Assembly: GCA_001769385.1 (NCBI GenBank) | Contig: MEPB01000013.1 | Coordinates: 1-32,011, forward strand | Length of the DNA stretch: 32,011 nt | From: Bacteroidetes bacterium RIFCSPLOWO2_12_FULL_35_15 | Lineage (GTDB): Bacteria; Bacteroidota; Bacteroidia; 2-12-FULL-35-15 | Reading direction: 5' to 3' | Part shown: positions 1-8,989 of the stretch, in pieces | Layout: each line of letters begins with the position of its first letter | How positions within the stretch are numbered: position 1 is the stretch's first letter | Translations under genes and position numbers: made by a program | Notes under the pieces: model-generated | What the model saw: the letters and a program-made list of their open reading frames with translations, nothing else | What the model was told of the DNA's origin: nothing | Database searches by the model: none

Positions 1-191
1 AAAAAATATTTGAACTCTTCCTCTATAATGCACTACTAACAAACAAAGTTAAACCAATTGCTACCTGTTAATATGACATTGCCCTTCAAAGGGGGACATA
101 ATCCTGTAAGCAATGAAATAGACGTCATTTTATATTGCTTTTTTTGAAACAAAATTACCCCTCGAACTGAAACGTGCAGCCGAATGAAGAT
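1..191. other. intergenic DNA at window edge, no gene seen
   Basis: I see no credible coding frame here. The only small structure is a five-base inverted repeat (CCCTT-CA-AAGGG) around 82-93. The stretch is the downstream flank of the minus-strand protease and may hold control sequence for a gene outside the window. Confidence 0.5.
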
Positions 192-223
192 AAAAAAAAC
201 GTCCTGAGCGAACAAGACGTTTT
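192..223 (-). terminator. intrinsic terminator of the first protease gene
   Basis: Read on the minus strand, an eight-base perfect stem (AAAACGTC at 196-203 with GACGTTTT at 216-223) is followed by a run of T (complement of 192-199). It lies 25 bases past the stop codon of the protease at 248-2770. The stem core ACGTC/GACGT also occurs in the terminator of the neighbouring paralog. Confidence 0.7.
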
Positions 224-247
224 CGAATTCAAGAGATCAAATTATTG

Positions 248-2770
248 TTATTTCAGAATGGTAATTTTTTTAACGGTTTTTTCTTTATCAGTTGACAATT
301 CCACAAAATACATTCCTTGCGCTTCAGTTGACAGATCAAGGTTGAAAATACCGGAGGAGATATTTGAAAGCGTTCTTGTAGATATTACTTTACCTAAAAT
401 ATTTATTATTTTAATGGTTACATTTTGTGCTGTTTGTAAATTAACATTCACACTCATTTCTCCTTTACTTGGATTCGGATAAATGGAGAAGGATGAATTA
501 AAATCATTCGTATAAATAGAAGTCGTATTGGAAATGTTAATGTTATCAATATATAGCGCTTGTCCCCAACCGCTTTTGTTTTCGAAAGCTATGCGCACAG
601 CACTTTGTCCGATATACGATGAGAGATCAACTGTATCTGTTCTCCATTGAGATGCTGTGGGAACAAAAGCCCCGTTATTGTTGGGAGCAGTAGCTAATGA
701 AGTACCTCCTTTTGCATAAACCCGGTTCCAGCTGGAGCCGCAATCATTTGATGTTTTCAGGAGCAAGGAATCGTAATAAACATTGCTATAACGAGCGTAA
801 GCTACATCAAAGGTTATTTTAACCGGTCCTGTAACACTTGAAAGATCTAAATAGGGAGTATAAATAAAATCACTTTGATCAGAAATATCAGTATTGATAT
901 TATTATCCATTTGTGCACAGGTGCTGCTTGTTCCAAAACCTCCGGCACCGGTAAATTGCACCCATGTTTCATTTGCATCCGGATTCCCGATACTAAAATT
1001 AGTGCTTGGGAATGTTGCCTGAAAATTTTCCGTTTGTGGAATTGTTGCAACAGGTGATGCGGTGATGATAGAAAAAGTACTTGTTGTACTATCGTTCACA
1101 GTATTTTGTTCGGTACTTCCATTTGGATTGGTAGTATAGGAAGTGAATGTATGTGAACCAACACTTAATCCTGTTAGTGCAGGTAAACTTATCGTAGTAC
1201 TTTGATACGTATTTAAACTTCCTGTCCAGGGTAATGTTTGAACGCTTCCGCCATCCAGCTGGTAATTAATGGTACAGGTTGTTAATGTTGCTGAGCCATA
1301 ATTATGAATTACCAGTTGCGGTGTAATAGAAGTATTACAGGTTGCTAACCCATTTGCAGGATTATTAATTGATTGAACCCCGGCATCAAAAGCAAATGCC
1401 GGTGGCAATGCATAGGGATCATAACCATCTACTGTGGTAGCGCCAGTGTTTCCAGGATCCAGCCATACTTTTAACTGTGTTGCTGAAGTTCCTCCGCCTA
1501 ACCAGGAGGTAGAAAATTTCCCATAATTATCATGATTATCAGCAGGTGCAACTCCGCAAGCAGAAGGGCCACCATAAAGCTGACCAACTATTCGGTGATT
1601 CTGATCGAATAATGGAGCACCGGATGAGCCAGGTTCAGTACAAGCAGTGGTCCATTCACCAACCTGCCAGGTGTCAGCAGCCGGAGTTCCCCATGATGCC
1701 GTAGTAGTGGGATTTAATGCTTCCGATATTTTTTTTATATCTCCACTTGGATGGTGGATGCACACTACTGAATCAGCAGGGATATTTACATTGGACCAAC
1801 CGTTAAAATAAGGAGCGTATGTTTGTGGAACAGTTCCTGAACTTAGGCCACCGGTAATTTCTACTAAACAAAAATCTGATCCTGCATTGCGTGCCCTTAA
1901 AGTAGATGCATTAAGTGTTTGTGATGAAGGAGAACCTGCAGGGTCTGAACAGCCCGGTGCTTCCCAATTAAAGCGAAAAACCCATGTTGCAAAGTCGTTT
2001 GAAGAAGAACAATGATTTGCTGTTAACACATACGGTTTACCATCAAGAGGTACATCATTCACTAATGAACCGGTACAAAATTCACTACCGCCAACTACTA
2101 AGCAAACTACTCCGTGTTTTTCATTTTGCCAGGCTGTTCCTACCGGACAATTTACATTTACCTGGCAAGCACCGGCATCCCCAAAAGATTTTTGAGCATA
2201 TTCAACAACTCCTCTATAACCATGTGTTACACGAAATAAGTTCAATCGACCTGGATTTGCAACAGCAGTCGGTTCATAATATTCGATAACGATCGCTTCT
2301 CCCGGTAGCAGGTCAGTTGCAAACATTCTGGAGGCATCATTATTTTTTGAAGTAAATGCACCGATCACAAATTTTTTATCTGCTGTATAAATAAAAAGTT
2401 TAGCACCAACAGGCAAATAAAAATCATCAAAAGCGAGGTTCATTGAAATCGCATCTTTTGATTTTATACCTAATTGCCACAGTCTGTCACCATTTGTTAA
2501 AGTGGTCCAGGTACCTGAATTGCTCAGGTTATAATTTACAAAATGATTGAACCCAAACCTGAACGGTCCTTTGTTTTGATCGTTGATGGCATCCTCTGCT
2601 TTCAATGCCGCAACATCAACTGTTGGCAGGTTTTCAAATTTTATTGTGGCAGTTGTTTGGAAATGTTTTTCGAAACTTATTGGCTTTCCGCCCTGGCTAA
2701 GTTGTGCAAAAGCTGTGTTACAAAATAACGAGCTTGAGAGTAACAGAATTGATAGTACGTTTTTTTTCAT
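248..2770 (-). CDS. secreted trypsin-like serine protease with T9SS sorting domain (copy 1)
   Basis: 840 residues. A signal peptide (about 1-22, ending AFA-Q) is followed by a propeptide-like region (about 27-200) and a family S1 chymotrypsin-fold domain resembling lysyl endopeptidases. The probable catalytic triad is H253 (TANHC), D299 (GSDFCLVEI) and S383 (EPGSSGAPLFD). Then come a CARDB-like beta domain (about 460-570), a jelly-roll/MAM-like domain (about 580-750) and a C-terminal type A sorting domain starting at YPNP with a basic tail. It is therefore predicted to cross the outer membrane by T9SS and to be anchored or released. It is a tandem paralog of the next minus-strand gene, about nine in ten identical over the first 250 residues by hand count. 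Residue 337 is Cys where the paralog has Gly (VVCIHH against VVGIHH). Cleavage specificity cannot be read from the sequence. Confidence 0.9.
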   Translation of the reverse strand: MKKNVLSILLLSSSLFCNTAFAQLSQGGKPISFEKHFQTTATIKFENLPTVDVAALKAEDAINDQNKGPFRFGFNHFVNYNLSNSGTWTTLTNGDRLWQLGIKSKDAISMNLAFDDFYLPVGAKLFIYTADKKFVIGAFTSKNNDASRMFATDLLPGEAIVIEYYEPTAVANPGRLNLFRVTHGYRGVVEYAQKSFGDAGACQVNVNCPVGTAWQNEKHGVVCLVVGGSEFCTGSLVNDVPLDGKPYVLTANHCSSSNDFATWVFRFNWEAPGCSDPAGSPSSQTLNASTLRARNAGSDFCLVEITGGLSSGTVPQTYAPYFNGWSNVNIPADSVVCIHHPSGDIKKISEALNPTTTASWGTPAADTWQVGEWTTACTEPGSSGAPLFDQNHRIVGQLYGGPSACGVAPADNHDNYGKFSTSWLGGGTSATQLKVWLDPGNTGATTVDGYDPYALPPAFAFDAGVQSINNPANGLATCNTSITPQLVIHNYGSATLTTCTINYQLDGGSVQTLPWTGSLNTYQSTTISLPALTGLSVGSHTFTSYTTNPNGSTEQNTVNDSTTSTFSIITASPVATIPQTENFQATFPSTNFSIGNPDANETWVQFTGAGGFGTSSTCAQMDNNINTDISDQSDFIYTPYLDLSSVTGPVKITFDVAYARYSNVYYDSLLLKTSNDCGSSWNRVYAKGGTSLATAPNNNGAFVPTASQWRTDTVDLSSYIGQSAVRIAFENKSGWGQALYIDNINISNTTSIYTNDFNSSFSIYPNPSKGEMSVNVNLQTAQNVTIKIINILGKVISTRTLSNISSGIFNLDLSTEAQGMYFVELSTDKEKTVKKITILK

Positions 2771-2803
2771 TTTGAGAAAATCTTAATAGTACTGATAAAT
2801 GTA

Positions 2804-2811
2804 CAAAGTAA
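2804..2811 (-). promoter_or_regulatory. possible -7 promoter element of protease copy 1
   Basis: On the minus strand this reads TTACTTTG, one base from the Bacteroidota -7 consensus TAnnTTTG, 34 bases upstream of the start codon. The paralog has a related core (TACTTCGTA) at a similar but slightly longer distance. No clear -33 TTTG is visible. Confidence 0.35.
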
Positions 2812-2831
2812 AGATCGTATTTAATTTAACT

Positions 2832-2865
2832 AAAAAAACGTCTAAAAATTAATTTAGACGTTTTT
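2832..2865 (-). terminator. intrinsic terminator of the second protease gene
   Basis: A perfect 13-base inverted repeat (2834-2846 with 2853-2865, loop of six) carries the core ACGTCTAAA/TTTAGACGT and is followed on the minus strand by a run of T. It lies just past the stop of the 2893-5427 gene and separates the two paralogs. Its symmetric A and T flanks could also let it work in the other direction. Confidence 0.8.
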
Positions 2866-2892
2866 GGGATTAACAGCTATTATTTTTAACCA

Positions 2893-5427
2893 CTACTTAA
2901 TCAGATTTATTTTCCTTACCACTTTTGAATTATTTGTTTTGATTTCAACAAAATAAATTCCGTTTGTTTCTGTTGTAAGATCAATAGCATAAGTTCCACC
3001 CAGGGTGTTACTTATTTTTTTGCTTGAAATTTCCTGTCCTACAATATTTAATATTTTCAAATAAATGTCATCCGATTTTTCGAGCTCGACACTAATATTA
3101 AATGAACCATTGTTTGGATTTGGATAAATATTGATTGATGTACTAAAATCATTACTAAAAACAGATGTTGTACCACTTGTAAGATTAATATTATCAATAT
3201 ATAAAGTTTGTCCCCAACCGCTTAAATTTTGAAATGAAATGCGTGCGGCAGAATTTCCGGCAAAACTATTTAAGTTTATTGTTTCTGTTCTCCATTGTGT
3301 TGCGGTTGGAACAAAAAGACTACTTGCGTTATCCGGAGCTGTTGCCAGGCTTGTACCTCCCTTTGAATAGATATTAGTCCAGGAAGAACCACAATCAGTT
3401 GTTATCAATACTTTTAAAGAATCTGAATAAGTGGAACTGTATCGGGAATAAGCAACGTCAAATTTTAACGTGATAGGAGCAAGAGCGCTGGTTAAATTCA
3501 AATAAGGAGAATAAATATAATCACTTTGTCCGTCCAAACTTGTCGAGCTTGAATAATTATCCATTCTGGCAGATGAAGTACTTGTTCCAAATCCTCCTGC
3601 GGTGGTGACTTTTGTCCAGGTAACATTGGCATCCTGATTTACTATCGTCCAGTTCGTAGAAGGGAAAGTACTTTGAAAACTTTCTGTTTGTGGAGTTAAA
3701 ACAACCGGTGATGCTGAAATTATAGTAAAATTAGTTGTTTGAGCGTCATTTGCAGTATTCCCATCGGTATTAGAATTCGGATTTGAAGTATAGCAATTAA
3801 AGGTATGAGACGCAGGGCTTATTCCATTCATTACAGGTAATGTAAATGTTGCAGTTTGAGCAGTTGTTAAACTACCCGACCAGCTATATGTTTGAAGAGT
3901 TCCTGCATCAACTTTATAGTTAATTGTACAACTTGTTAATGAGGATGAACCAAAGTTCTTTAATGTAACAGAAGGAGTAAGGGATGTATTGCAGCTGGAA
4001 TAACCGGTTGCAGGATTGTTAACTGTTTGAATACCGGCATCATTTGTAAATCCGGGAGGTATTGCATTTGGATCAAAGCCATCTGTGGTGGTAGCTCCGG
4101 TATTTCCAGGATCCAGCCATACTTTTAACTGTGTTGCTGATGTTCCGCCACCCAACCAGGAAGTAGAAAATTTTCCATAATTATCATGGTTGTTAGCTGC
4201 TGAAGCTCCACATGAAGATGGTCCACCATAAAGTTGACCAATTATCCGGTGGTTTTGATCAAACAAAGGGGAACCCGATGAGCCCGGTTCAGTGCAAGCA
4301 GTGGTCCATTGGCCCACTTGCCATGTGTCAGCAGCCGGATTTCCCCAAGATGCAGTGGTAGTAGCATTTAATGCTTCAGATATTTTTTTTATATCTCCAT
4401 TGGGATGATGGATACCAACTACAGAAGAAGCAGGAGTGTTTATTTTTGACCAACCATTGAAATACGTAGCATAAGCAGCAGGAACTGTTCCTCCTGATAA
4501 ACCTCCTGTAATTTCAACTAAACAAAAATCAGATACTGCACTGCGAGCTCTTAAAGTTGATGCATTAAGCGATTGGGTTGTTGAAGGGGAACTTCCGGGA
4601 TTTGTACAACCGGGTGCTTCCCAGTTGAAACGAAATACCCATGTTGCCCAATCATTTGACCCCGAGCAATGGTTAGCAGTTAACACATAAGGTTTACCAT
4701 CTTGTGGTACATCGTTTACCAGGGAGCCGGTACAAAACTCGCTGCCACCTACTACCAAACAAACCACCCCTCGTTTTTCATCTTGCCAATTTGTTCCTGT
4801 TGGACAATTCACATTTACCTGACAGGCACCTGAACCCCCAAATGATTTTTGAGCATATTCAACAACTCCTCTATAACCATGTGTTACTCGAAATAAGTTC
4901 AATCGACCTGGATTTGCAACAGCAGCTGGTTCATAATATTCGATAACGATAGCTTCTCCCGGTAGGAGGTCTGTTGCAAACATTTTGGAGGCATCATTGT
5001 TTTGGGAAGTAAATGCACCGATCACAAAACTTTTATCAGCCGTATAAATAAATAACTTAGCGCCATCCGGCATATAATAATCATCAAAAGCGAGGTTCAT
5101 TGAAAGCGCATCTTTTGATCGAATGCCCAATTGCCACATTTTATCTCCATTTGCTAATGTGGTCCATGCACCTGAATTGCTCAGATTGTAATTTACAAAA
5201 TGATTGAATCCAAATCGGAACGGTCCTTTATTTTGATCATTGATGGCATCCTCTGCTTTCAATGCCGTAACATCAACTGTTGGCAGGTTTTCAAATTTTA
5301 TTACTGCAGTTGTTTGGAAATGTTTTTCAAAGCTTACCGGCTTTCCGCCCTGGCTAAGTTGTGCAAAAGCTGTGTTACAAAATAAGGAGCTTGAGAGCAG
5401 CAGAATTGATAGTACGTTTTTTTTCAT
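2893..5427 (-). CDS. secreted trypsin-like serine protease with T9SS sorting domain (copy 2)
   Basis: 844 residues, same architecture as copy 1: a 22-residue signal peptide of identical sequence, a pro-region, an S1 protease domain with H253, D300 and S384 (EPGSSGSPLFD), a CARDB-like domain, a jelly-roll-like domain, and a type A T9SS sorting domain (INIYPNPNNG to the end). The protease half is almost identical to copy 1. The C-terminal 80 residues are only about half identical, so constraint or gene conversion acts on the N-terminal half. The 122-base gap between the genes holds a terminator and a promoter-like motif, so the copies are probably separate transcription units. The family includes Lys-C-like enzymes, but the substrate is not shown here. 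Confidence 0.9.
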   Translation of the reverse strand: MKKNVLSILLLSSSLFCNTAFAQLSQGGKPVSFEKHFQTTAVIKFENLPTVDVTALKAEDAINDQNKGPFRFGFNHFVNYNLSNSGAWTTLANGDKMWQLGIRSKDALSMNLAFDDYYMPDGAKLFIYTADKSFVIGAFTSQNNDASKMFATDLLPGEAIVIEYYEPAAVANPGRLNLFRVTHGYRGVVEYAQKSFGGSGACQVNVNCPTGTNWQDEKRGVVCLVVGGSEFCTGSLVNDVPQDGKPYVLTANHCSGSNDWATWVFRFNWEAPGCTNPGSSPSTTQSLNASTLRARSAVSDFCLVEITGGLSGGTVPAAYATYFNGWSKINTPASSVVGIHHPNGDIKKISEALNATTTASWGNPAADTWQVGQWTTACTEPGSSGSPLFDQNHRIIGQLYGGPSSCGASAANNHDNYGKFSTSWLGGGTSATQLKVWLDPGNTGATTTDGFDPNAIPPGFTNDAGIQTVNNPATGYSSCNTSLTPSVTLKNFGSSSLTSCTINYKVDAGTLQTYSWSGSLTTAQTATFTLPVMNGISPASHTFNCYTSNPNSNTDGNTANDAQTTNFTIISASPVVLTPQTESFQSTFPSTNWTIVNQDANVTWTKVTTAGGFGTSTSSARMDNYSSSTSLDGQSDYIYSPYLNLTSALAPITLKFDVAYSRYSSTYSDSLKVLITTDCGSSWTNIYSKGGTSLATAPDNASSLFVPTATQWRTETINLNSFAGNSAARISFQNLSGWGQTLYIDNINLTSGTTSVFSNDFSTSINIYPNPNNGSFNISVELEKSDDIYLKILNIVGQEISSKKISNTLGGTYAIDLTTETNGIYFVEIKTNNSKVVRKINLIK

Positions 5428-5573
5428 TTTGAGAGAGATTTTTTTGTTGGTATTGAAAATTCATTTTTTTTCAGCAATAAGGATACGAAGTATTTTTCAG
5501 AAAAGCTAAAAAAACAAACACTGTCATTGGAAACTCTTCTTGAGTATATCAGAGATTCTGCTTGGAACAAGTT

Positions 5574-5662
5574 TGCGTTAGGGATAGCAGCGGAAATCCT
5601 TTTGTGAGGGACGAGCAAAAGATTGTAGTGAATAGCCCGACCCGCAGGGGAACGCCCTGAAA
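5574..5662. repeat. dispersed Bacteroidota-type intergenic repeat abutting uvrB
   Basis: Directly after the uvrB stop on the minus strand comes a GC-richer block reading CAGGG-CGTTC-CCCTG, then a CGGGTCGGGC segment, then a small hairpin (CAAAAG at 5616-5621 with CTTTTG at 5599-5604), ending in GCTATCCCTAACGC. From memory, this layout (GGGCGTT, CGGGTCGGGC, a variable hairpin flanked by AATCTTTTG and AAAGGATTTCCGC, TATCCCTAACGC) belongs to an intergenic element common in Bacteroidota genomes. A short reading frame through it (5424-5618, minus) is best explained as repeat-derived. Family membership is recollection, not a search result. Confidence 0.6.
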
Positions 5663-7687
5663 TTATTTACTCGCAAACAATTTCTCCAAGCCGAACATTT
5701 CATCCCTTAAACGAGCTGCTTCCACAAAATCAAATGCCTTGGCGGCAGCATCCATCGCTTTGCGGGTGCGGGTAATGGCTTTTTGTAATTCTTCTTTACT
5801 CATGTATTGAACAACCGGGTCGGCCGCATAATTAATCACATCACTCTCCACATATGCATGGCCAAGATTTCCTTTTGCATCCACAATAACAGTTGTTTGT
5901 CCCATGATGGATTCACGCGTTTTATTCAATGCTGTTGGAACCAAGCCATTATCTAAATTATAAGCGATCTGTTTTTGGCGCCTGCGTTCTGTCTCGTCAA
6001 TGGTGCGTTGCATGCTGCCTGTCATTTTATCGGCATACATTATTACTTTACCGTTGATGTTACGGGCTGCTCGTCCAGCTGTTTGTGTTAATGCGCGGTC
6101 AGAACGAAGGAAGCCTTCTTTGTCGGCATCTAATATGGCAACCAATGAAACTTCGGGTAAATCCAACCCTTCACGTAATAAATTGATCCCGATCAATACA
6201 TCAAATTTGCCAAGTCGCAGGTCACGCAAGATCTCCACACGTTCGAGCGTATCAACATCCGAATGAATATAGCGACAACGAATCCCAATGTTGAGCATGT
6301 ATTTTTGTAATTCTTCCGACATGCGTTTGGTAAGCGTGGTAACCAAAATCCGTTCGTCACGTTTGGTCACTTTATCAATTTCTTCGAGCAGATCATCAAT
6401 TTGATTCACACTCGGACGAACCTCTATAATCGGGTCCAGCAAACCTGTTGGGCGAATCACTTGTTCGGCAATAACACCTTCTGATTTTTGTAATTCATAT
6501 TCAGAAGGAGTTGCACTCACATAAATTACCTGATTGAGCATGGTTTCAAATTCCTCAAATTTCAAAGGACGGTTATCCATGGCAGCAGGCAAACGAAAAC
6601 CAAAATCAACAAGGTTCACCTTACGTGCACGGTCGCCACCATACATGGCTTTTATCTGTGGAAGGGTAACATGACTTTCATCGATCACCATTAAAAAATC
6701 ATCAGGGAAATAATCGAGCAGACAGAATGGGCGGGAACCCGGTGTGCGCCTGTCGAAATAACGTGAATAATTTTCGATGCCCGAACAATAACCCAGTTCA
6801 CGCATCATCTCCAGGTCGTAGGTAACACGGTCTTCGAGGCGTTTTGCTTCCAGGTGTTTTCCCATTTCTTTGAAATAATCCACTTGTTTCACCATATCAT
6901 CCTGGATCTGGTAAATAGCGCTTTTCATCGTTTCGGGACTGGTTACAAATATGTTTGCAGGATAAATAGTTACGCTATCCAGTTTCTCCATGCTTTTGCC
7001 GGTGCTGGTTTCAAAGTATTCGATCTCTTCGATCTCATCATCAAAAAATGCAACACGCAAGGAATAATCGGCATACGCTAAATTGATATCCACCGTATCA
7101 CCTTTTACACGGAAGTTGCCACGAAGAAAATCGGCTGTGGTGCGTGAATATAAACTCTCTACTAATTTATGTAAGAAACGATTTCTTCCAATGATCTCAC
7201 CTTTTTTAATCTGAATCACATTTTCGCGAAACTCCATTGGGTTACCGATACCATAAATACAGGAAACGGATGAAACAACAATTACATCGCGCCTGCCTGA
7301 AAGTAGGGCAGAGGTAGTGCTTAAGCGAAGTTTTTCAATTTCATCGTTGATGGAAAGATCTTTTTCGATATAGGTATTGGTGCTGGGAATAAAAGCTTCG
7401 GGCTGATAATAATCGTAATAACTCACAAAATATTCGACCGCATTTTTAGGGAAGAACTGTTTGAACTCCCCATATAATTGAGCAGCCAGTGTTTTATTAT
7501 GACTCAATACCAAAGTTGGTTTTTGAGTTTGTTCAATAACATTGGCAATGGTAAATGTTTTTCCGGAACCGGTAACGCCCAATAATGTTTGAGCCGGCAT
7601 GTGTGTGTTTATCCCTTCAACCAATTGTTTGATGGCTTGAGGCTGATCACCTGTCGGTGAAAAATCGGATGTTATTTTGAATTGCAT
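5663..7687 (-). CDS. uvrB: UvrABC excinuclease subunit B
   Basis: 674 residues, the normal length for UvrB, the damage-verifying helicase-like subunit of nucleotide excision repair, which is loaded by UvrA and recruits UvrC. Visible motifs: Walker A GVTGSGKT (37-44), the beta-hairpin region YYDYYQPEAF (about 90-100) that inserts between DNA strands, the DESH box (VIDESHVTLPQ), the GINLLREGLDLPEVSLV and QTAGRAARN helicase motifs, and a C-terminal UvrB/UvrC coiled-coil motif (about 630-670). The start gives the canonical MQFKITSDFSPTGDQPQAI beginning. No other uvr gene is adjacent. A perfect TAnnTTTG element ends only eight bases before the start codon, so the transcript may have almost no leader. 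Very high confidence in identity. Confidence 0.98.
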   Translation of the reverse strand: MQFKITSDFSPTGDQPQAIKQLVEGINTHMPAQTLLGVTGSGKTFTIANVIEQTQKPTLVLSHNKTLAAQLYGEFKQFFPKNAVEYFVSYYDYYQPEAFIPSTNTYIEKDLSINDEIEKLRLSTTSALLSGRRDVIVVSSVSCIYGIGNPMEFRENVIQIKKGEIIGRNRFLHKLVESLYSRTTADFLRGNFRVKGDTVDINLAYADYSLRVAFFDDEIEEIEYFETSTGKSMEKLDSVTIYPANIFVTSPETMKSAIYQIQDDMVKQVDYFKEMGKHLEAKRLEDRVTYDLEMMRELGYCSGIENYSRYFDRRTPGSRPFCLLDYFPDDFLMVIDESHVTLPQIKAMYGGDRARKVNLVDFGFRLPAAMDNRPLKFEEFETMLNQVIYVSATPSEYELQKSEGVIAEQVIRPTGLLDPIIEVRPSVNQIDDLLEEIDKVTKRDERILVTTLTKRMSEELQKYMLNIGIRCRYIHSDVDTLERVEILRDLRLGKFDVLIGINLLREGLDLPEVSLVAILDADKEGFLRSDRALTQTAGRAARNINGKVIMYADKMTGSMQRTIDETERRRQKQIAYNLDNGLVPTALNKTRESIMGQTTVIVDAKGNLGHAYVESDVINYAADPVVQYMSKEELQKAITRTRKAMDAAAKAFDFVEAARLRDEMFGLEKLFASK

Positions 7688-7694
7688 TGGGGTG

Positions 7695-7702
7695 CAAATT
7701 TA
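7695..7702 (-). promoter_or_regulatory. -7 promoter element immediately upstream of uvrB
   Basis: On the minus strand this reads TAAATTTG, a perfect match to TAnnTTTG. Only seven bases separate it from the uvrB ATG, which would put the transcription start at or next to the start codon. It is a candidate for a leaderless mRNA unless another promoter lies further upstream. Confidence 0.45.
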
Positions 7703-7828
7703 CGAATTATGAATGGATAAAAGAATGTGGAATTAAGATTGTAGAATTAAGAATTAAAAAGTGAGTAGGTTTTTGTTGTGTTTTAAAATGGTTTACATTT
7801 GGGAAGTATAACATGTGAGTTTTGTAAT

Positions 7829-7861
7829 TTTGAAATAAGGGTTTACGCGAAATTAGTTTCG
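7829..7861 (+). promoter_or_regulatory. possible promoter of the 7932 gene
   Basis: TTTG at 7829-7832 and TAGTTTCG at 7854-7861 (one base from TAnnTTTG) are separated by 21 bases, which fits the Bacteroidota -33/-7 layout. The start codon is about 70 bases downstream. Confidence 0.35.
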
Positions 7862-7931
7862 TTAAGATTAATGTTATGAGTAATGCCAAGACCGATGTTA
7901 ACTTGAAACAAATGAACACGAATAAAATCAA

Positions 7932-8780
7932 ATGAAAAAACTTTTTACATTCATTGTTTTGATTTTCTCAATTACAGCGGGTAAGACGCAAACAATTCCA
8001 AATGCAGGGTTTGAAAGCTGGACAACTCTTGCTGAACCTGATTTGTGGAATAGCTTTAGTACCTGTCAACAAGCTACTCCAGGTGCTGTGGGTTTATATT
8101 ATGCTAAATTTTCAAACGAACTTGTATATATTAGTCCATCATCATTTGGAATACATATTGGGGTACTCTATAGCCGAAGTTCGACATTACCTTGGCAAGG
8201 TGCTGGATTTGCTTATAATTCACGCCCATCTAATTTTACCGGGCAATACCAATATAATAAAGGAGGATTTGGAGAGTTCGGTTCTATAGAAGTCTCCTTA
8301 ACAAAATGGAATACATCATTAATGCGAAGAGACACGATATCATACGATATACAACTTCTAACTGCCACTACTTCAGGATGGACAAATTTCAATATTCCGA
8401 TAATTTATTCAAGTGGAGATAATCCTGATTCCGTATCTATTATTTTCCTAGCTACTAGCAGACTGACTTATTCAGCTTCACCATACGCTAGTGTATCAAT
8501 TGATGATTTAGCATTTACAGGCAGTATTCCTGCAGGAAACGAATTATGGTTTTCTATTTCACCCAACCCTTTTACTTCCCAAACAACCATTACTTTTTCA
8601 GAAGATAAAAATAATATAATCATAAAAATATTAGACCTTCTTGGTAAAGAAATAAAATCATTAAACTTCACAGGTAACCAATTAACAATAGAAAAAGATG
8701 ATATGAGTAGGGGAATTTATTTTGTGCAGGTGACAGATGAAAATAACAACAGAATAAATAAAAAAATATTAATTCAGTAA
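7932..8780 (+). CDS. secreted T9SS cargo protein with jelly-roll-like domain
   Basis: 282 residues. A signal peptide (about 1-19, ending GKT-Q) is followed by a beta-rich domain (about 22-200) that starts NAGFESWTTLAEPDLWNSF and ends VSIDDLAFTG. This layout is typical of carbohydrate-binding-like or PCMD-type jelly-roll domains of Bacteroidota, in which the 'feature and final strand' pattern SIDDLAF is recurrent. A type A sorting domain (about 206-282; SPNPF, GIYFVQV, basic tail) directs it to T9SS. Function is unknown; a surface carbohydrate-binding or adhesive role is inference only. It is a separate unit from uvrB, which runs the other way, and from the next gene 209 bases downstream. Confidence 0.8.
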   Translation: MKKLFTFIVLIFSITAGKTQTIPNAGFESWTTLAEPDLWNSFSTCQQATPGAVGLYYAKFSNELVYISPSSFGIHIGVLYSRSSTLPWQGAGFAYNSRPSNFTGQYQYNKGGFGEFGSIEVSLTKWNTSLMRRDTISYDIQLLTATTSGWTNFNIPIIYSSGDNPDSVSIIFLATSRLTYSASPYASVSIDDLAFTGSIPAGNELWFSISPNPFTSQTTITFSEDKNNIIIKILDLLGKEIKSLNFTGNQLTIEKDDMSRGIYFVQVTDENNNRINKKILIQ

Positions 8781-8955
8781 ACGCTTGAACCACTTGACAA
8801 GAAAAGAAAGCACTACTGATAACACCAACATTGGCTCAAAGAAGAAACACGGCTAGTTACAGCGACTAAAAAAAAGAGCAAATGCATTTACAAATATTGA
8901 CACAGCGGTATAAATTAAATCTAAACTTTTGCCAATAACCTTTGTGCTTTTAATT

Positions 8956-8963
8956 TATATTTG
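8956..8963 (+). promoter_or_regulatory. -7 promoter element of the FISUMP gene
   Basis: TATATTTG matches TAnnTTTG perfectly and lies 26 bases before the ATG at 8990. TTTG sequences occur at 8928-8931 and 8941-8944, but neither has the ideal spacing for a -33 element. Confidence 0.5.
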
Positions 8964-8989
8964 TAGTAGCAGATACTTTAAAAAATAAA

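Noticed and set aside
2834-2865. Operator-like palindrome between the proteases
   Set aside because: The T-run and position just past a stop codon make an intrinsic terminator the simpler reading.
5424-5618. 64-residue minus-strand frame upstream of protease copy 2
   Set aside because: It reads through the dispersed repeat at 5574-5662 and protease upstream DNA; composition and location fit a repeat-derived frame, not a gene.
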